DNA from: Motiliproteus sp. MSK22-1
GTDB taxonomy: Bacteria > Pseudomonadota > Gammaproteobacteria > Pseudomonadales > Balneatricaceae
DNA: 64,000 bases
NCBI RefSeq assembly: GCF_001968815.1
Contig: NZ_MIEQ01000044.1
Coordinates: 434,001-498,000 of the forward strand
Reading direction: 5' to 3'
Shown: positions 27,848 to 37,600 of the stretch, piece by piece
Numbering within the stretch: position 1 is the stretch's first letter
Layout: each line of letters starts with the position of its first letter
Made by a program: the position numbers and the translations under genes
Notes under the pieces: generated by a model
Told to the model about the DNA's origin: nothing
The model's input: only the letters and a program-made list of their open reading frames with translations
The model's database searches: none

Positions 27848-28785
27848 GCAAACAGCCGATTCTGATTCAGCAGTCAAAAAAGCAGCCGTACTTTCTGGGG
27901 GTTGATGGCGGTGGCACCAGTTGCCGGGTACGCCTCTGCGACTCAGAAGGAAACACTCTTGGTGAAGGCTATTCAGGTAGCGCCAATGTCCGACTCGGTG
28001 TAGAAACCAGTTACCGTTCGATTCTGGAAGCGACTCATCATGCTGTGTCGAATGCAGGCCTTGAACGGGGAGTTCTTATCAAAACCCACGCAGGAATGGG
28101 ATTAGCCGGGGCCATATCCCCAGCTATTTGCAGTGAAATAATCAACTATCCACACCCTTTTGCAAGTGTTGCAGTAGAGACAGATGCTCATATTGCATGC
28201 CTCGGTGCTCATCAGGGGAAAAACGGTGGTATTTTGATTCTGGGAACGGGTTCCTGTGGTGTTGCTTTGGTTGATGGTCACTTTCATAACATAGGCGGCT
28301 GGGGCTTTCCTATCTCCGATCAGGGCAGTGGCGCCTGGGTTGGTCTGGAGCTGCTGCGATATGCCTTGCAGGCTCATGACAAAGTGGTACCATCCACAGC
28401 CCTCAGCTCTGCACTCATAAACCAATTCAATAATAACCCAGCAGAAATCGTCGCCTGGATGGACCAATCCTCTCCCCGCGACTACGGCTCTTTTATGCCG
28501 TTGGTCGTCGAATATGCTGAACAGAATGATGCGCTGGCCCGCGGACTTTTACGTCAGGCTGCCGCAGAAGCGTGCAAATTACTGGCGGCATTAAGAGCCT
28601 GCGGTGTAACTCGCATCAGCTTAATGGGTGGGGTTAGTTCTATTGTTAAGCCCCTGTTACCCGTAGAAGACCAATCCTGTCTAGTGGCACCCCAGGGGGA
28701 TGCAATGGACGGTGCCCTGTTATTAATACGACAACCAGATAAACGACAATCAACATTTTCAGATAACTCACAAGGGGAGTCCTAG
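27844..28785 (+). CDS. N-acetylglucosamine kinase-like (BadF/BadG/BcrA/BcrD ATPase family)
   Basis: A 313-residue ASKHA-fold sugar kinase. PHOSPHATE-1 motif LGVDGGGTSCRVRL (residues about 18-31), a central GILILGTGSCGVAL PHOSPHATE-2 motif and GWGFPISDQGSGAWVGLE, which is typical of GlcNAc/glucosamine kinases in the BadF/BadG ATPase family. It should phosphorylate incoming GlcNAc to GlcNAc-6-phosphate, needed because uptake is by an ABC transporter and not by a phosphotransferase system. Overlap with nagB and a two-base gap to nagA indicate tight coupling. Glucosamine instead of GlcNAc is possible. Confidence 0.88.
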   Translation: MSKQPILIQQSKKQPYFLGVDGGGTSCRVRLCDSEGNTLGEGYSGSANVRLGVETSYRSILEATHHAVSNAGLERGVLIKTHAGMGLAGAISPAICSEIINYPHPFASVAVETDAHIACLGAHQGKNGGILILGTGSCGVALVDGHFHNIGGWGFPISDQGSGAWVGLELLRYALQAHDKVVPSTALSSALINQFNNNPAEIVAWMDQSSPRDYGSFMPLVVEYAEQNDALARGLLRQAAAEACKLLAALRACGVTRISLMGGVSSIVKPLLPVEDQSCLVAPQGDAMDGALLLIRQPDKRQSTFSDNSQGES

Positions 28786-28787
28786 TA

Positions 28788-29969
28788 ATGGCATTTGCAT
28801 TAACAGAATGCAGAATATTCACCGGTGAGTGCATTCTGGACGACCATGCAGTAATCATCAAAGACGGCCGGATCAACAAGCTGCTTCCCTCTTCAGATCT
28901 CGACTCGTCAGACTTCAACAACAGCCCGGGCACGGACAGCTCTCTGCGGGTATATCGCCTGAATGGAGAATTGCTGGCACCAGGCTACATCGATACCCAG
29001 GTCAATGGTGGTGCTGACGTTCTGTTCAATGATGCCCCGAGTGTGGACAGTATCAGAGCTATTGGTGCTGCACATCGACGTTTTGGAACGACCGCTTTTT
29101 TGCCAACATTGATCAGTGACAGTCGGGAGAAAATGGAAGCAGCACTGGCAGCAGCCAACCAGGCCATGACTGAACAGGTACCCGGCTGTCTCGGCGTCCA
29201 TCTCGAAGGCCCCTTTCTCAATCTACAGCGTAAGGGAGTGCATCCTGAAGCAATGATCAGGCGCCCTGAGGCTGATGCGCAACAACTGCTGACCAGCCTT
29301 AAACGGGGTAAAACACTGGTTACACTCGCCCCGGAACAGATTCCTGATGGCTTCATTCACAACCTGGTGGAGTCGGGAGTCATAGTCGCAGCAGGGCATA
29401 CAGCCGCAACCTATGACCAGGTCCGTCATGCGCTGAGTGAGGGACTGACGGGATTCACCCACTTATTTAACGCGATGCCCCCTTTGAACAGTCGTGAACC
29501 TGGGGCTGTCGGAGCCGCTCTGGAAGATAACAAGAGTTGGTGCGGACTTATCGTCGATAATCACCATGTTCATCCTGCCACTCTGAAAATAGCCATCAAC
29601 GCCAAGCCCAGGGGCGGCATGATGCTTGTCACAGACGCCGTGCAGACAGTGGGGTCCGAGAACAATGATTTTGAGCTTTTAGGCCAGAAAATTGTCCGCC
29701 AGGATGGCCGAGTATCCACAGCCGAAGGTACTTTGGCAGGATCCGATCTGGATATGGCCAGTGCCGTAAGAAACTGTGTGCAGATCCTGGATTTAACGCT
29801 GGAAGAGAGCCTGCGCATGGCCTCGCTGTATCCCGCTCGATTCCTGGGACTGGCCAGTGATTATGGTCGTATAGGGCAAGGATTCAAGGCCAGCATGGTG
29901 TTGCTTGATAAAGACCTTCGAGTACGTGAAACCTGGATAGATGGCGTCAGCAGCAAGGAAGTGACTTAA
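28788..29969 (+). CDS. nagA: N-acetylglucosamine-6-phosphate deacetylase
   Basis: A 393-residue amidohydrolase removing acetate from GlcNAc-6-phosphate. Metal and substrate residues can be seen in PGYIDTQVNGG, GVHLEGPFLN (metal Glu), VAAGHTAATYDQ (His), GFTHLFNAMPP (His) and LVTDAV (catalytic Asp). An AAGGGGAG site precedes the ATG. With nagB and the kinase it makes the complete route GlcNAc to GlcNAc-6-P to GlcN-6-P to fructose-6-P, all in one operon opposite the transporter. Confidence 0.94.
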   Translation: MAFALTECRIFTGECILDDHAVIIKDGRINKLLPSSDLDSSDFNNSPGTDSSLRVYRLNGELLAPGYIDTQVNGGADVLFNDAPSVDSIRAIGAAHRRFGTTAFLPTLISDSREKMEAALAAANQAMTEQVPGCLGVHLEGPFLNLQRKGVHPEAMIRRPEADAQQLLTSLKRGKTLVTLAPEQIPDGFIHNLVESGVIVAAGHTAATYDQVRHALSEGLTGFTHLFNAMPPLNSREPGAVGAALEDNKSWCGLIVDNHHVHPATLKIAINAKPRGGMMLVTDAVQTVGSENNDFELLGQKIVRQDGRVSTAEGTLAGSDLDMASAVRNCVQILDLTLEESLRMASLYPARFLGLASDYGRIGQGFKASMVLLDKDLRVRETWIDGVSSKEVT

Positions 29970-30137
29970 CCCACGAACGCCGACAGCCTGAACAAACCGT
30001 TGAACCATGCTGAACCATTAAGGGATACAGGCTCGACTCTCCCTGCCAGCGGACTATAAAGAGCCCACAAAGCAATCACAAAGCAACTATAGTGAACAAA
30101 GTATCATTTGAAGTAACGACCTTCTGAGACTTTGTTC

Positions 30138-31349
30138 ATGAAGCAATGCAACCCAAATGCTTTTTGTAGAAAGTGCATTAGTTCAGCTTATAGAAAGCTC
30201 AAGGGAGCCCTTTATCAGAGTACCCGCGCTTGTCATGACAGGCCAGATGATTCTGCTCGCAGCATAAATAGCATATCACTCGGCTTGTGGTTACTGTGTT
30301 TTTGCCTGATCAGCACACCGCTACAGGCACATCACACCCCTTTGAAAATTGCATTTTTTACCACCCGTCAGGCTGATGATGCCTACTGGGGGCAAGTTAC
30401 AGCTGCTATGTCAGCCGCCTGCAGGGATCTGGGTATCCAGCTTGAAGTATTTTACGCGGGTGGCAATCATATTACGCTGATTGAACAGGTCGAATCGGCG
30501 CTAAAATCTCCCCGGCGCTTCGATGCAATTGTAGTCCCGAACTTTAAGAAAACGGCCCATCGAAATATTAAGGCAGCCGAGCAATACAAAGTTCCTTTAT
30601 TGTTGTTCAATTCTGAAATCAGCGCTGACCGACAACTCGAAATGGGGCTCCCGAGAGAACACTTTAACTATTGGATTGGTACGATAGTCCCCGACGAACG
30701 ACAAGCCGGATATCGGTTGGCGGAGAACCTGCTCAAAGAGGCAGAAAAAACTCTGGACCATCCCGCCACAACCATGGTGGCAATCGGCGGTAATCTTGCC
30801 GATTTTTCATCCATTAATCGTCTGAAGGGAATGGAACAGGCGGTAAAGGAACACCCTCAATTACAGCTGCTACAAACAGTACATGCCAACTGGAACCGTA
30901 AAACTGCTGCCCAGATGTACCACAGACTCCACCAGCGTTATCCGAACAATACAGTAGTATGGACTGCCAGTGACCTGATGGCACTCGGAGTCCTGGACCA
31001 AGCCTCCACAGCACAAAGAACGGTTATTACCGGTGGTGTAGACTGGACTCAACAGGGGCTGGAATCAATTATCCAAGGCGAGCTGAGTTTCAGCCTGGGT
31101 GGGCATTATTTCAATGGAGCATGGGCCGCAGTAATGCTCTATGACTATTTTCACGGTCGGGATTTTAAACAGGAATCAGTGCGGATACTAACGCCTATGC
31201 TACCACTGGGGATAACCCAATCTGAAACAATCAAGCAGCTCCTTCACCAACGGATATGGGAAAAAGTGAACTTTCGCCTTTATTCTAAAGCACTAAACCC
31301 AGATATAACCCACTACAACTTTTCAGTACCAGGCCTGGAACCTGAATAG
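30138..31349 (+). CDS. Orphan periplasmic sugar-binding-like protein (type 1 periplasmic-binding fold)
   Basis: About 403 residues. A long unusual N-terminus of roughly 45 residues precedes one hydrophobic stretch (SISLGLWLLCFCLISTPLQA), which could be an internal signal anchor or a signal peptide if the real start is later. The rest is a type 1 periplasmic-binding fold (LKIAFFTTRQADDAYWGQVTAAM, FDAIVVPNFKK, VPLLLFNSE, WTASDLMALGVLDQA). No permease or ATPase gene is next to it. It lies 168 bp after nagA on the same strand and could deliver a sugar signal to a membrane sensor; such LuxP- or TMAO-sensor-type partners are common. ATG 30138 is used; the ribosome site is weak. Confidence 0.75.
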   Translation: MKQCNPNAFCRKCISSAYRKLKGALYQSTRACHDRPDDSARSINSISLGLWLLCFCLISTPLQAHHTPLKIAFFTTRQADDAYWGQVTAAMSAACRDLGIQLEVFYAGGNHITLIEQVESALKSPRRFDAIVVPNFKKTAHRNIKAAEQYKVPLLLFNSEISADRQLEMGLPREHFNYWIGTIVPDERQAGYRLAENLLKEAEKTLDHPATTMVAIGGNLADFSSINRLKGMEQAVKEHPQLQLLQTVHANWNRKTAAQMYHRLHQRYPNNTVVWTASDLMALGVLDQASTAQRTVITGGVDWTQQGLESIIQGELSFSLGGHYFNGAWAAVMLYDYFHGRDFKQESVRILTPMLPLGITQSETIKQLLHQRIWEKVNFRLYSKALNPDITHYNFSVPGLEPE

Positions 31350-31402
31350 AAAAAACCTTTCCCGGCCAGGAAACCTAGGAACAAACCCATTAACGCCAAA
31401 CA

Positions 31403-32017
31403 CTATCTATTTGCTGAAGCCAGTCCAATGCCGAAACATATGAATATCGCTCCCCCAAACTGATTCAGCACGCGTCCTCCTTTCTGAGATATAAACCACT
31501 GACAAGCGACTTTGGCCAAACTGGCATATAACAAGTGGATAATAATAACCAGAATACTGTATGTGGTTACCAGAATGGCAAACTGCCCACCATAGCTTGA
31601 GGAGTAATCAATAAACTGAGGAAGCACTGACATAAAGAAAAATATTGCCTTGGGGTTTGTTATCTGAAGCGTCAGGCCTTCCAGAAACTGCACTCTTTTT
31701 CTCTTTCCCCTCCCGTCAACGGAATGAATCACAACTGAAGGCGACTTCCATAGTTTCACACCCAGATAGACAAGGTAGGCACCTCCTGCATATTTCATAA
31801 GAGTAAACGCCAGTAAAGAGGTGTTGAGTATCAATCCGATACTTGATGCCGATACAGCGGCAACCACAAATGTCCCTATTGAAATGCCTAAAATACCTCC
31901 AATTGCAGCAATCACACCCCCACGTAAAGTATTGGTTAAAGTAAGAATAACACCCGGCCCGGGACTCAGGACCGTTACCAGGGCAATAACCAGGAACAAC
32001 AGATAAGACTCCATCAC
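31403..32017 (-). CDS. LysE/RhtB family exporter
   Basis: A 204-residue exporter with about six membrane segments and the family motif VTVLSPGPGVILTLTNTLRGG near residue 15. QITNPKAIFFFMSVLPQFID is a second conserved block. It is divergent from the LysR gene at 32203, the standard arrangement of an amino-acid exporter and its activator (as in LysE/LysG). Substrate unknown. Confidence 0.87.
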   Translation of the reverse strand: MMESYLLFLVIALVTVLSPGPGVILTLTNTLRGGVIAAIGGILGISIGTFVVAAVSASSIGLILNTSLLAFTLMKYAGGAYLVYLGVKLWKSPSVVIHSVDGRGKRKRVQFLEGLTLQITNPKAIFFFMSVLPQFIDYSSSYGGQFAILVTTYSILVIIIHLLYASLAKVACQWFISQKGGRVLNQFGGAIFICFGIGLASANR

Positions 32018-32202
32018 ACTCTCTTCGAATTAGTTGGCAAATACGCAGCGTTGGTCATCACCCGTCCCCAATACAAATACTGGCTGGAGGATGCTTACTT
32101 TCCTGCAACCCAGAGCAACTAGTTAACCCTCTGAAAGCAATGGCCTCAAACGATTTAAAATGCTAGCTTTAGTTGAGTATTTCTCAATCGAAGCGATAAC
32201 TA

Positions 32203-33099
32203 ATGAACCGACCTCCACCTCTGAATGCCGTTTACGTTTTTGCAGTCTGCGCACGATTAGGCAGTTTTAAACTGGCAGCAGAAGAGCTTTGCGTAACTCC
32301 CGGTGCAATAAGCCGTCAGATTCAAGGACTGGAGGATTTTCTGGGATTTAAACTATTTGACCGCCAGCACAGAAAGGTGCTGTTAACTCATCCGGGTCAG
32401 TTATATTTCTCCCGAGTAGCTCCGGCTTTGACCGCGATTGAAGAGGCAGCAGAGAATATTAAGCCAGCTTCTGAACGCATTCCTTTACAGATTGAATCAA
32501 CCCCAACATTTGCAATGCACTGGCTGATCCCCAGATTAACTGACTTTCAAACCCTTCACCCGGAAATAGAATTGCAGCTCAAAACCTCCTCAGGCCCGAT
32601 CATTCTGCACAAAGACACCCAAATTTATATTCGGAGGGATCCTGCCCAGTTTTCCGGCCTCGAAGGAAAAGAGTTTATGTCAGAAGAGAGCTTGCTGGTC
32701 TGCAGCCCCTCATATGCCAGGCAACAGGGCACTATTAGAAAGCAGACAATCCCAGATTTACCGCTGATAGTCATTCGCTCACGTATCGATTTATGGGATA
32801 AATGGTTTCAAAGAAACAGACTGGACATTAATGCCGTTAAACAGCGAGTCATTTTTGATAATACAATTCTGGCAATCCAGGCCACTCTGGAAGGACTCGG
32901 AGTAGCGCTTATTCCGGCATTGTTTGTCGATGAATATATTCAGTCAGGAGCTCTTATCGAGGTGCCTGGTTCAAAAGCCCTGAATACAGGCAGTTACTCA
33001 TTGATTAAACCACCAGAGCCAAGGGGCCAGAAAGATGCGAAATGGGTTATGGGTGCTTTTTCAGATTGGATTAGCACTATTGCCTCACGCCATTCGTGA
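32203..33099 (+). CDS. LysR family regulator, GcvA-like
   Basis: A 298-residue LysR-type regulator with PPLNAVYVFAVCARLGSFKLAAEELCVTPGAISRQIQGLEDFLG as DNA-binding domain; this opening is typical of the GcvA group. The effector domain follows from about residue 90. It is divergent from a LysE-type exporter (185-bp gap) and probably controls it. No terminator is clear behind it. Confidence 0.9.
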   Translation: MNRPPPLNAVYVFAVCARLGSFKLAAEELCVTPGAISRQIQGLEDFLGFKLFDRQHRKVLLTHPGQLYFSRVAPALTAIEEAAENIKPASERIPLQIESTPTFAMHWLIPRLTDFQTLHPEIELQLKTSSGPIILHKDTQIYIRRDPAQFSGLEGKEFMSEESLLVCSPSYARQQGTIRKQTIPDLPLIVIRSRIDLWDKWFQRNRLDINAVKQRVIFDNTILAIQATLEGLGVALIPALFVDEYIQSGALIEVPGSKALNTGSYSLIKPPEPRGQKDAKWVMGAFSDWISTIASRHS

Positions 33100-33196
33100 T
33101 AGCACTTCTTCTACAACAATAAATATCTGATCGAAGCGAGTATCAACACTGGTTGCAGCCAGGATAAGTCACGACCAGGATAGATCAGAACAAAAA

Positions 33197-33275
33197 ATGG
33201 TTTTGTTGTCGGAACGGGCTGTATCGTCAGTCAACTATAGACTCAGAATTAACCCTGCAGCACAACAAAAACCAT
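33197..33275. repeat. Inverted repeat with 13/14-bp arms
   Basis: ATGGTTTTGTTGT (33197-33209) is the reverse complement, with one extra T, of ACAACAAAAACCAT (33262-33275). The arms are 52 bases apart. No coding content was seen inside. No target-site duplication was seen that would prove a mobile element. Confidence 0.45.
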
Positions 33276-33293
33276 GTTGGCATTGCGCCATGC

Positions 33294-33309
33294 GTGAATC
33301 GCGATTCAC
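33294..33309. promoter_or_regulatory. Perfect 16-bp palindrome
   Basis: GTGAATCGCGATTCAC reads the same on both strands. It lies 30 bp after the 3' end of the small minus-strand gene at 33339 and could be a dimeric regulator site. No T-run adjoins it. The regulator is unknown. Confidence 0.5.
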
Positions 33310-33338
33310 ATTTGAGGTTGCAGTATACAACTCCAAAA

Positions 33339-33548
33339 TCAAGCGGACTTGGTGGATCGCAGATTAGGCTCAACAACCAAAAATTTAGAAACAGCAGATA
33401 AACGGCTGACCCAAAGCTGCTTGCGAAGCTTACGCGCTTCAGCTTTCTTCAATTGCTTATATTCAGCGGATAAACGCAGAAAGAATTCTTTCTCAGACTC
33501 ACCCAGTGCAGGCTCGCTGATTTTCCAGTACTCGTCATAGTTGATCAT
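33339..33548 (-). CDS. Small hypothetical protein
   Basis: A 69-residue charged, helical protein without hydrophobic segments; the middle (KEFFLRLSAEYKQLKKAEARKLRKQLW) looks like an amphipathic basic helix. A GAGG ribosome site eight bases before the ATG supports it. I do not recognise a family. The basic helix would fit nucleic-acid or partner binding, but that is only an impression. Confidence 0.5.
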   Translation of the reverse strand: MINYDEYWKISEPALGESEKEFFLRLSAEYKQLKKAEARKLRKQLWVSRLSAVSKFLVVEPNLRSTKSA

Positions 33549-33867
33549 TTTTAGATCCTCAAAAGTTTATAAAGAAGTTATAAATAGATTCTTGCTTTAC
33601 CGTGCCACCTGTATTGTGCAGCACAGCAATCAGAATATGAGAGGATTTTAGTAATGAATACCGACATTAACAAACGAAGCTTTTTCAACATATTGATGAG
33701 AAAAACTCACCAATATTGAAAAAGAAATTAGCACTGATATTTTTAAAAAAACCAATTAATAACTCTGAATAACTTTAAATTTATCATAAAACTAACCACC
33801 TCATGTGGATTAAGTAACTTTTTTACTGAAAAATATAGATGAAGAGGCCGAGCTGTCATGAAAAATA
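33549..33867. other. AT-rich intergenic stretch with a hairpin and a 21-codon frame
   Basis: Between two minus-strand genes. CTTTTTCAA...TATTGATGAG (33680-33700) pairs with CTCACCAATATTGAAAAAG (33706-33724) around an AAAAA loop, interrupted by a two-base bulge. The short plus-strand frame 33654-33719 runs through this hairpin. No T-run adjoins the stem on either strand. Confidence 0.5.
33654..33719 (+). CDS. Possible 21-residue peptide or gene-start remnant
   Basis: ATG at 33654 after GAGG (33641-33644), encoding MNTDINKRSFFNILMRKTHQY. The KRSFFNIL part resembles the start of a twin-arginine signal, so it may be the remains of an exported-protein gene cut off by the hairpin at 33680-33724. 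It is very short, and nothing else confirms expression. Confidence 0.2.
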   Translation: MNTDINKRSFFNILMRKTHQY

Positions 33868-34413
33868 CTAGCGAAAGAATTCTCGTAAAGGTTTCAGAGA
33901 GATAGACAAGGGAATAAACTCCAGAACAGAGTTCAGATCGCACCAGGGGTACGGCAACCGACTCAGCCCTGCAAACATCAGTGACTGTGTCTCAGCGGGC
34001 AGTACAGCCATATGCTCAATGGAAATGATTAACTGACTTACCCGTGAACTTGAATCACCGACAAAATGCCAGTGGTATCGCCCACAGCCGATTCGAACAT
34101 CTCCATTTTCCTTATCGTTCATTACCACCAACCATTTGCAAAACAACTCCTGATCGTAATCTTCCAGTGAATCCGTCAAACAATAGGTGTAAACATTTTC
34201 ATAGGAGCCACTAAAGTTTCTGACCAGTACATCAGTGATAGCATCAAGCCCAACAACTTCTGATGGGAAAGAAATATTTTCAGTTTTCAGCTCCATTTTC
34301 AGAATTGCGGAGTCAGAAAAGACATTTTTCATCAAATGAGGTCTGTTTTCATCTTTGGCATGAATATAGTTTCTAACTAAAGCCTTATGAGTTTTCGTAA
34401 TTCCATCCAACAT
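33868..34413 (-). CDS. SnoaL-like / NTF2-fold domain protein
   Basis: A 181-residue protein with an N-terminal helical stretch and an NTF2-like sheet: FSDSAILKMELKTENISFPSEVVGLDAITDVLVRNFSGSYENVYTYCL, ELFCKWLVVMNDKENGDVRIGCGRYHWHF. Such proteins bind small ligands or act on ring compounds. It is the last minus-strand gene before the AT-rich gap. No pathway link to the pyroglutamate genes upstream is evident. Confidence 0.7.
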   Translation of the reverse strand: MLDGITKTHKALVRNYIHAKDENRPHLMKNVFSDSAILKMELKTENISFPSEVVGLDAITDVLVRNFSGSYENVYTYCLTDSLEDYDQELFCKWLVVMNDKENGDVRIGCGRYHWHFVGDSSSRVSQLIISIEHMAVLPAETQSLMFAGLSRLPYPWCDLNSVLEFIPLSISLKPLREFFR

Positions 34414-34441
34414 TCTTTAAAGCACCTCTGGTCTCTATTAT

Positions 34442-34594
34442 TTAGCGAACTGCGGCGTTCAAGCCTAAGGTTTTCAAAACAGCCATATTCATCATGACCG
34501 CCGCCAGGTCTTTATCCCGCCAGTTATATCCAAGCTGATAAGTACCTGTGCTTTGTCCATCAGTAACACTGACTTGAGCTTTGTATGCTGCGGC
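34442..34594 (-). pseudogene. Possible 3' remnant of an unknown gene
   Basis: Between the glutamate dehydrogenase stop and the NTF2-fold gene, a minus-strand frame of 49 codons ends at a TAA (34442-34444) and starts only at an in-frame stop, with no early ATG or ribosome site. Its translation (for example TDGQSTGTYQLGYNWRDKDL) looks like protein. It may be the tail of a lost gene. Similarity to a known family was not recognised. Confidence 0.25.
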
Positions 34595-34643
34595 TCAACC
34601 CAGCTCTCCGCCTCAGCACGGAAACCGGCAAAGTACTCAACGT

Positions 34644-37600
34644 TCAGGCCAGCTCGCCAATACGTTCGATAGCCACGGCTATCATCGCCAGATGCTGGTT
34701 TGGTTGGGCTTTGATTTCAGCCAGCAACTCCTGATATCTGAGTTTATTCATGGACCAGCGACTGATCGTAATTTGATTGCCGGACTTCTGCAGTAACCGC
34801 TGCACGAGTTCTCTTATCAGTAGATCCATGTCTACCGACAATGCCTGCTTTGCCTTCCTGTACCATTTGTCATACAACGGCAGAGAATCCAGTGATCGAC
34901 GAAGCCAAAAAAGATCCAGTTCGCCATTAATCCTGTAGTAAGTGGCAACTACCGTGCTGGGATCAAGGTTCTTTTCAGTTGAAATTTCAGCAATATCAAG
35001 ACCGTGATAGAGGTAATCCAGAGAAGAGATTGCTTCTGCAATTTCCAAGGGTACCCCTCGGTGAGTCAGGTTCGTGACGTTCTGGTGGTATAACCCAACT
35101 TCCTCTTCCGTCAGCAGTTGCTGCAAATGATCCCGTACATAATCAACGGTACTTTGATAACGTTCAATGACAGCGCGGGTATTGAAGGCTTCATCTGCAT
35201 GATTAAGAAGCCAGTATGCTGCTTTTTCTACGGGGTAATGCAGTTTCAGATGCAATTCCATCTGCAAACTGTTAGAGACCGCCATTCCCAATGCTTCAAT
35301 TTTCTTCACGATATCCGCAATACCAAAGATACGACGAACGGCTGTATAGGATTTTACCCAGCGCGCAGTATCCGTTTTATTTTCTTCGAGCAGATAGTTA
35401 CAGAATGTGGCCCCCATTCTATTCGCCACCTGATTGGTGATTTGAGCGGCCAGAATCTCTTTTCTTAACGGGTGATTTTGAATATATGAGGGGTAGTGCT
35501 GTCGTATAAGGCTGGGAAAGTAACTATACAGCTCTTCACGGATCAGATCATCGTCAATAATATCCGAATTCACCAACTTGCCGTACAGATGAGTCTTACT
35601 GTAAGCCAATAACACAGCAATCTCCGGGCGAGTCAGCCCCTGCTGGGATTTTATCCGCTCCTCCACTATCGCATCATCAGGTAGATACTCCAGCTGCCGG
35701 TTAAGCGTCCCCTCCTTTTCCAGAAGCTGAATCAATTGCAGATGCTTATCAATAAATGACCGGCTACTGTAATTAGACTGACTGAGCATCTTGCTTTGCT
35801 GATAGTTATTTTTCAGAACCAACTCAGCAATATCTGCAGTCATTGAATCCAGTAACTGGTTTCGCTGATTGTCATCAATCAGCTGATCCGCAAGCAGCTG
35901 CTGTAACAGAATCTTGATATTGACTTCATGATCAGAACAGTCAACACCACCAGAGTTATCAATCGCATCGGTGGTAACCAGTCCCCCATTTGTCGCAAGC
36001 TGAATTCTGGCCTTCTGAGTAAGTCCCAAATTTCCACCTTCAACCACAATCTTTGTATGTAGCTGATCAGCACTGACTCTAACTGCATCATTGGCACGAT
36101 CACCGACATCCAGATCAGATTCATCACTGGCTTTAATATAGGTTCCAATCCCTCCATTCCAGAGTAACTCGACCGGCGCTTTTAATAGGTACTGGATTAA
36201 TTGATCGGGGGATATACGGCTTTGTGAGGTTGGTATCCGCAACAGCTCCATAATCTCCGGACTAAGCTCAATACTTTTCGCTCGCCTTGAAAAAACTCCA
36301 CCTCCAGCCGATATAAGCCTTGTCTGATAATCTTCCCAGCTACTTTGCGGCAGCTCGAACAACCGCTTTCGTTCCAGATAGCTGGTGCTGGCATCAGGAT
36401 TTGGATCGATAAAAATATGTAAATGGTTAAAAGCACCAATAAGGCGAATATGTTCCGACAGCAGCATCCCGTTGCCAAACACATCACCCGACATATCACC
36501 AATTCCGACGGCAGTAAAATCACGGTTTTGACTATCAATACCCAGCTCTTTAAACAGTCTCTTGGTAGACTCCCAGGCACCTAAAGCAGTAATTCCCATT
36601 TTTTTATGGTCATAACCATTGGCTCCGCCGGAGGCAAAAGCATCCCCCAACCAAAACTCATAGTTTTTGGCGATTGCATTGGCAACATCCGAGAAAACAG
36701 CGGTCCCCTTGTCTGCTGCAACAACCAGATAAGGATCATCGTCATCGTAACGAACTACATTTATCGGCGGAACGACTTCGCCGCCTTTTAAATTATCGGT
36801 GATATCAAGCAAGCTGCGGATATACTCAGAGTAGCAATCAACAACCTGTTGTTTCGTTGTTTCAGCATTGTTTACCGCGCGGCCTGCAACAGCAGAACCT
36901 TTAACAACGAATCCACCTTTTGCCCCGACAGGTACGATAACGGCATTTTTTACCATCTGGGCTTTAGCTAATCCCAAGACCTCCGTGCGATAGTCCTCTT
37001 TACGATCAGACCAGCGAATACCGCCACGAGAGACCTTACCGCCACGTAGATGAACCCCTTCTACTCGAGGGCTATAAACAAACACTTCAAACTTAGGAAC
37101 CGGCTGTGGTATGCCCTCGATATCAGCAGGAGAAAGCTTAAAACTGAGTCCTCTTTGCTGCTGGCAACAATCATTCAACTGATAGAAGTTGGTTCGCAAC
37201 ATTGCATTAAGAACCGACAAATAACTGCGCAGAATACGATCCTCATCTCGAGAAACAACCTGTTCCAGTTGCTCCAGCACCTTGGCCTGATGCTGCTTGA
37301 TACTATCAAGGCGCTTTTTTTCTTCAGTAGATGACCCCGGGGCGAATTTAGCCGAAAAAAGGGCGACTATTGAACTGGCAATCAACGAATATTTGGTCAG
37401 AGTTTCAGCCATATATATTTGACTGAAAGGCACCTTAATCTGGGATAGATATTTAGCAATCGCCCTAAGTAAAACTAACTCGCTGATATTCATTTCAGCT
37501 TTAGAGATTAGTCGGTTAAATCCATCATTCTCAACCAGGCCATCAATAACCGCGACAAACAGCTGTCGAAAATTGGTCTGCAGTTCGCTGTTGGATGCCA

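Noticed and set aside
34560-34680. Protein-like reading of another frame across the end of glutamate dehydrogenase
   Set aside because: The dehydrogenase frame ends with family-like residues there, so the other frame is chance.
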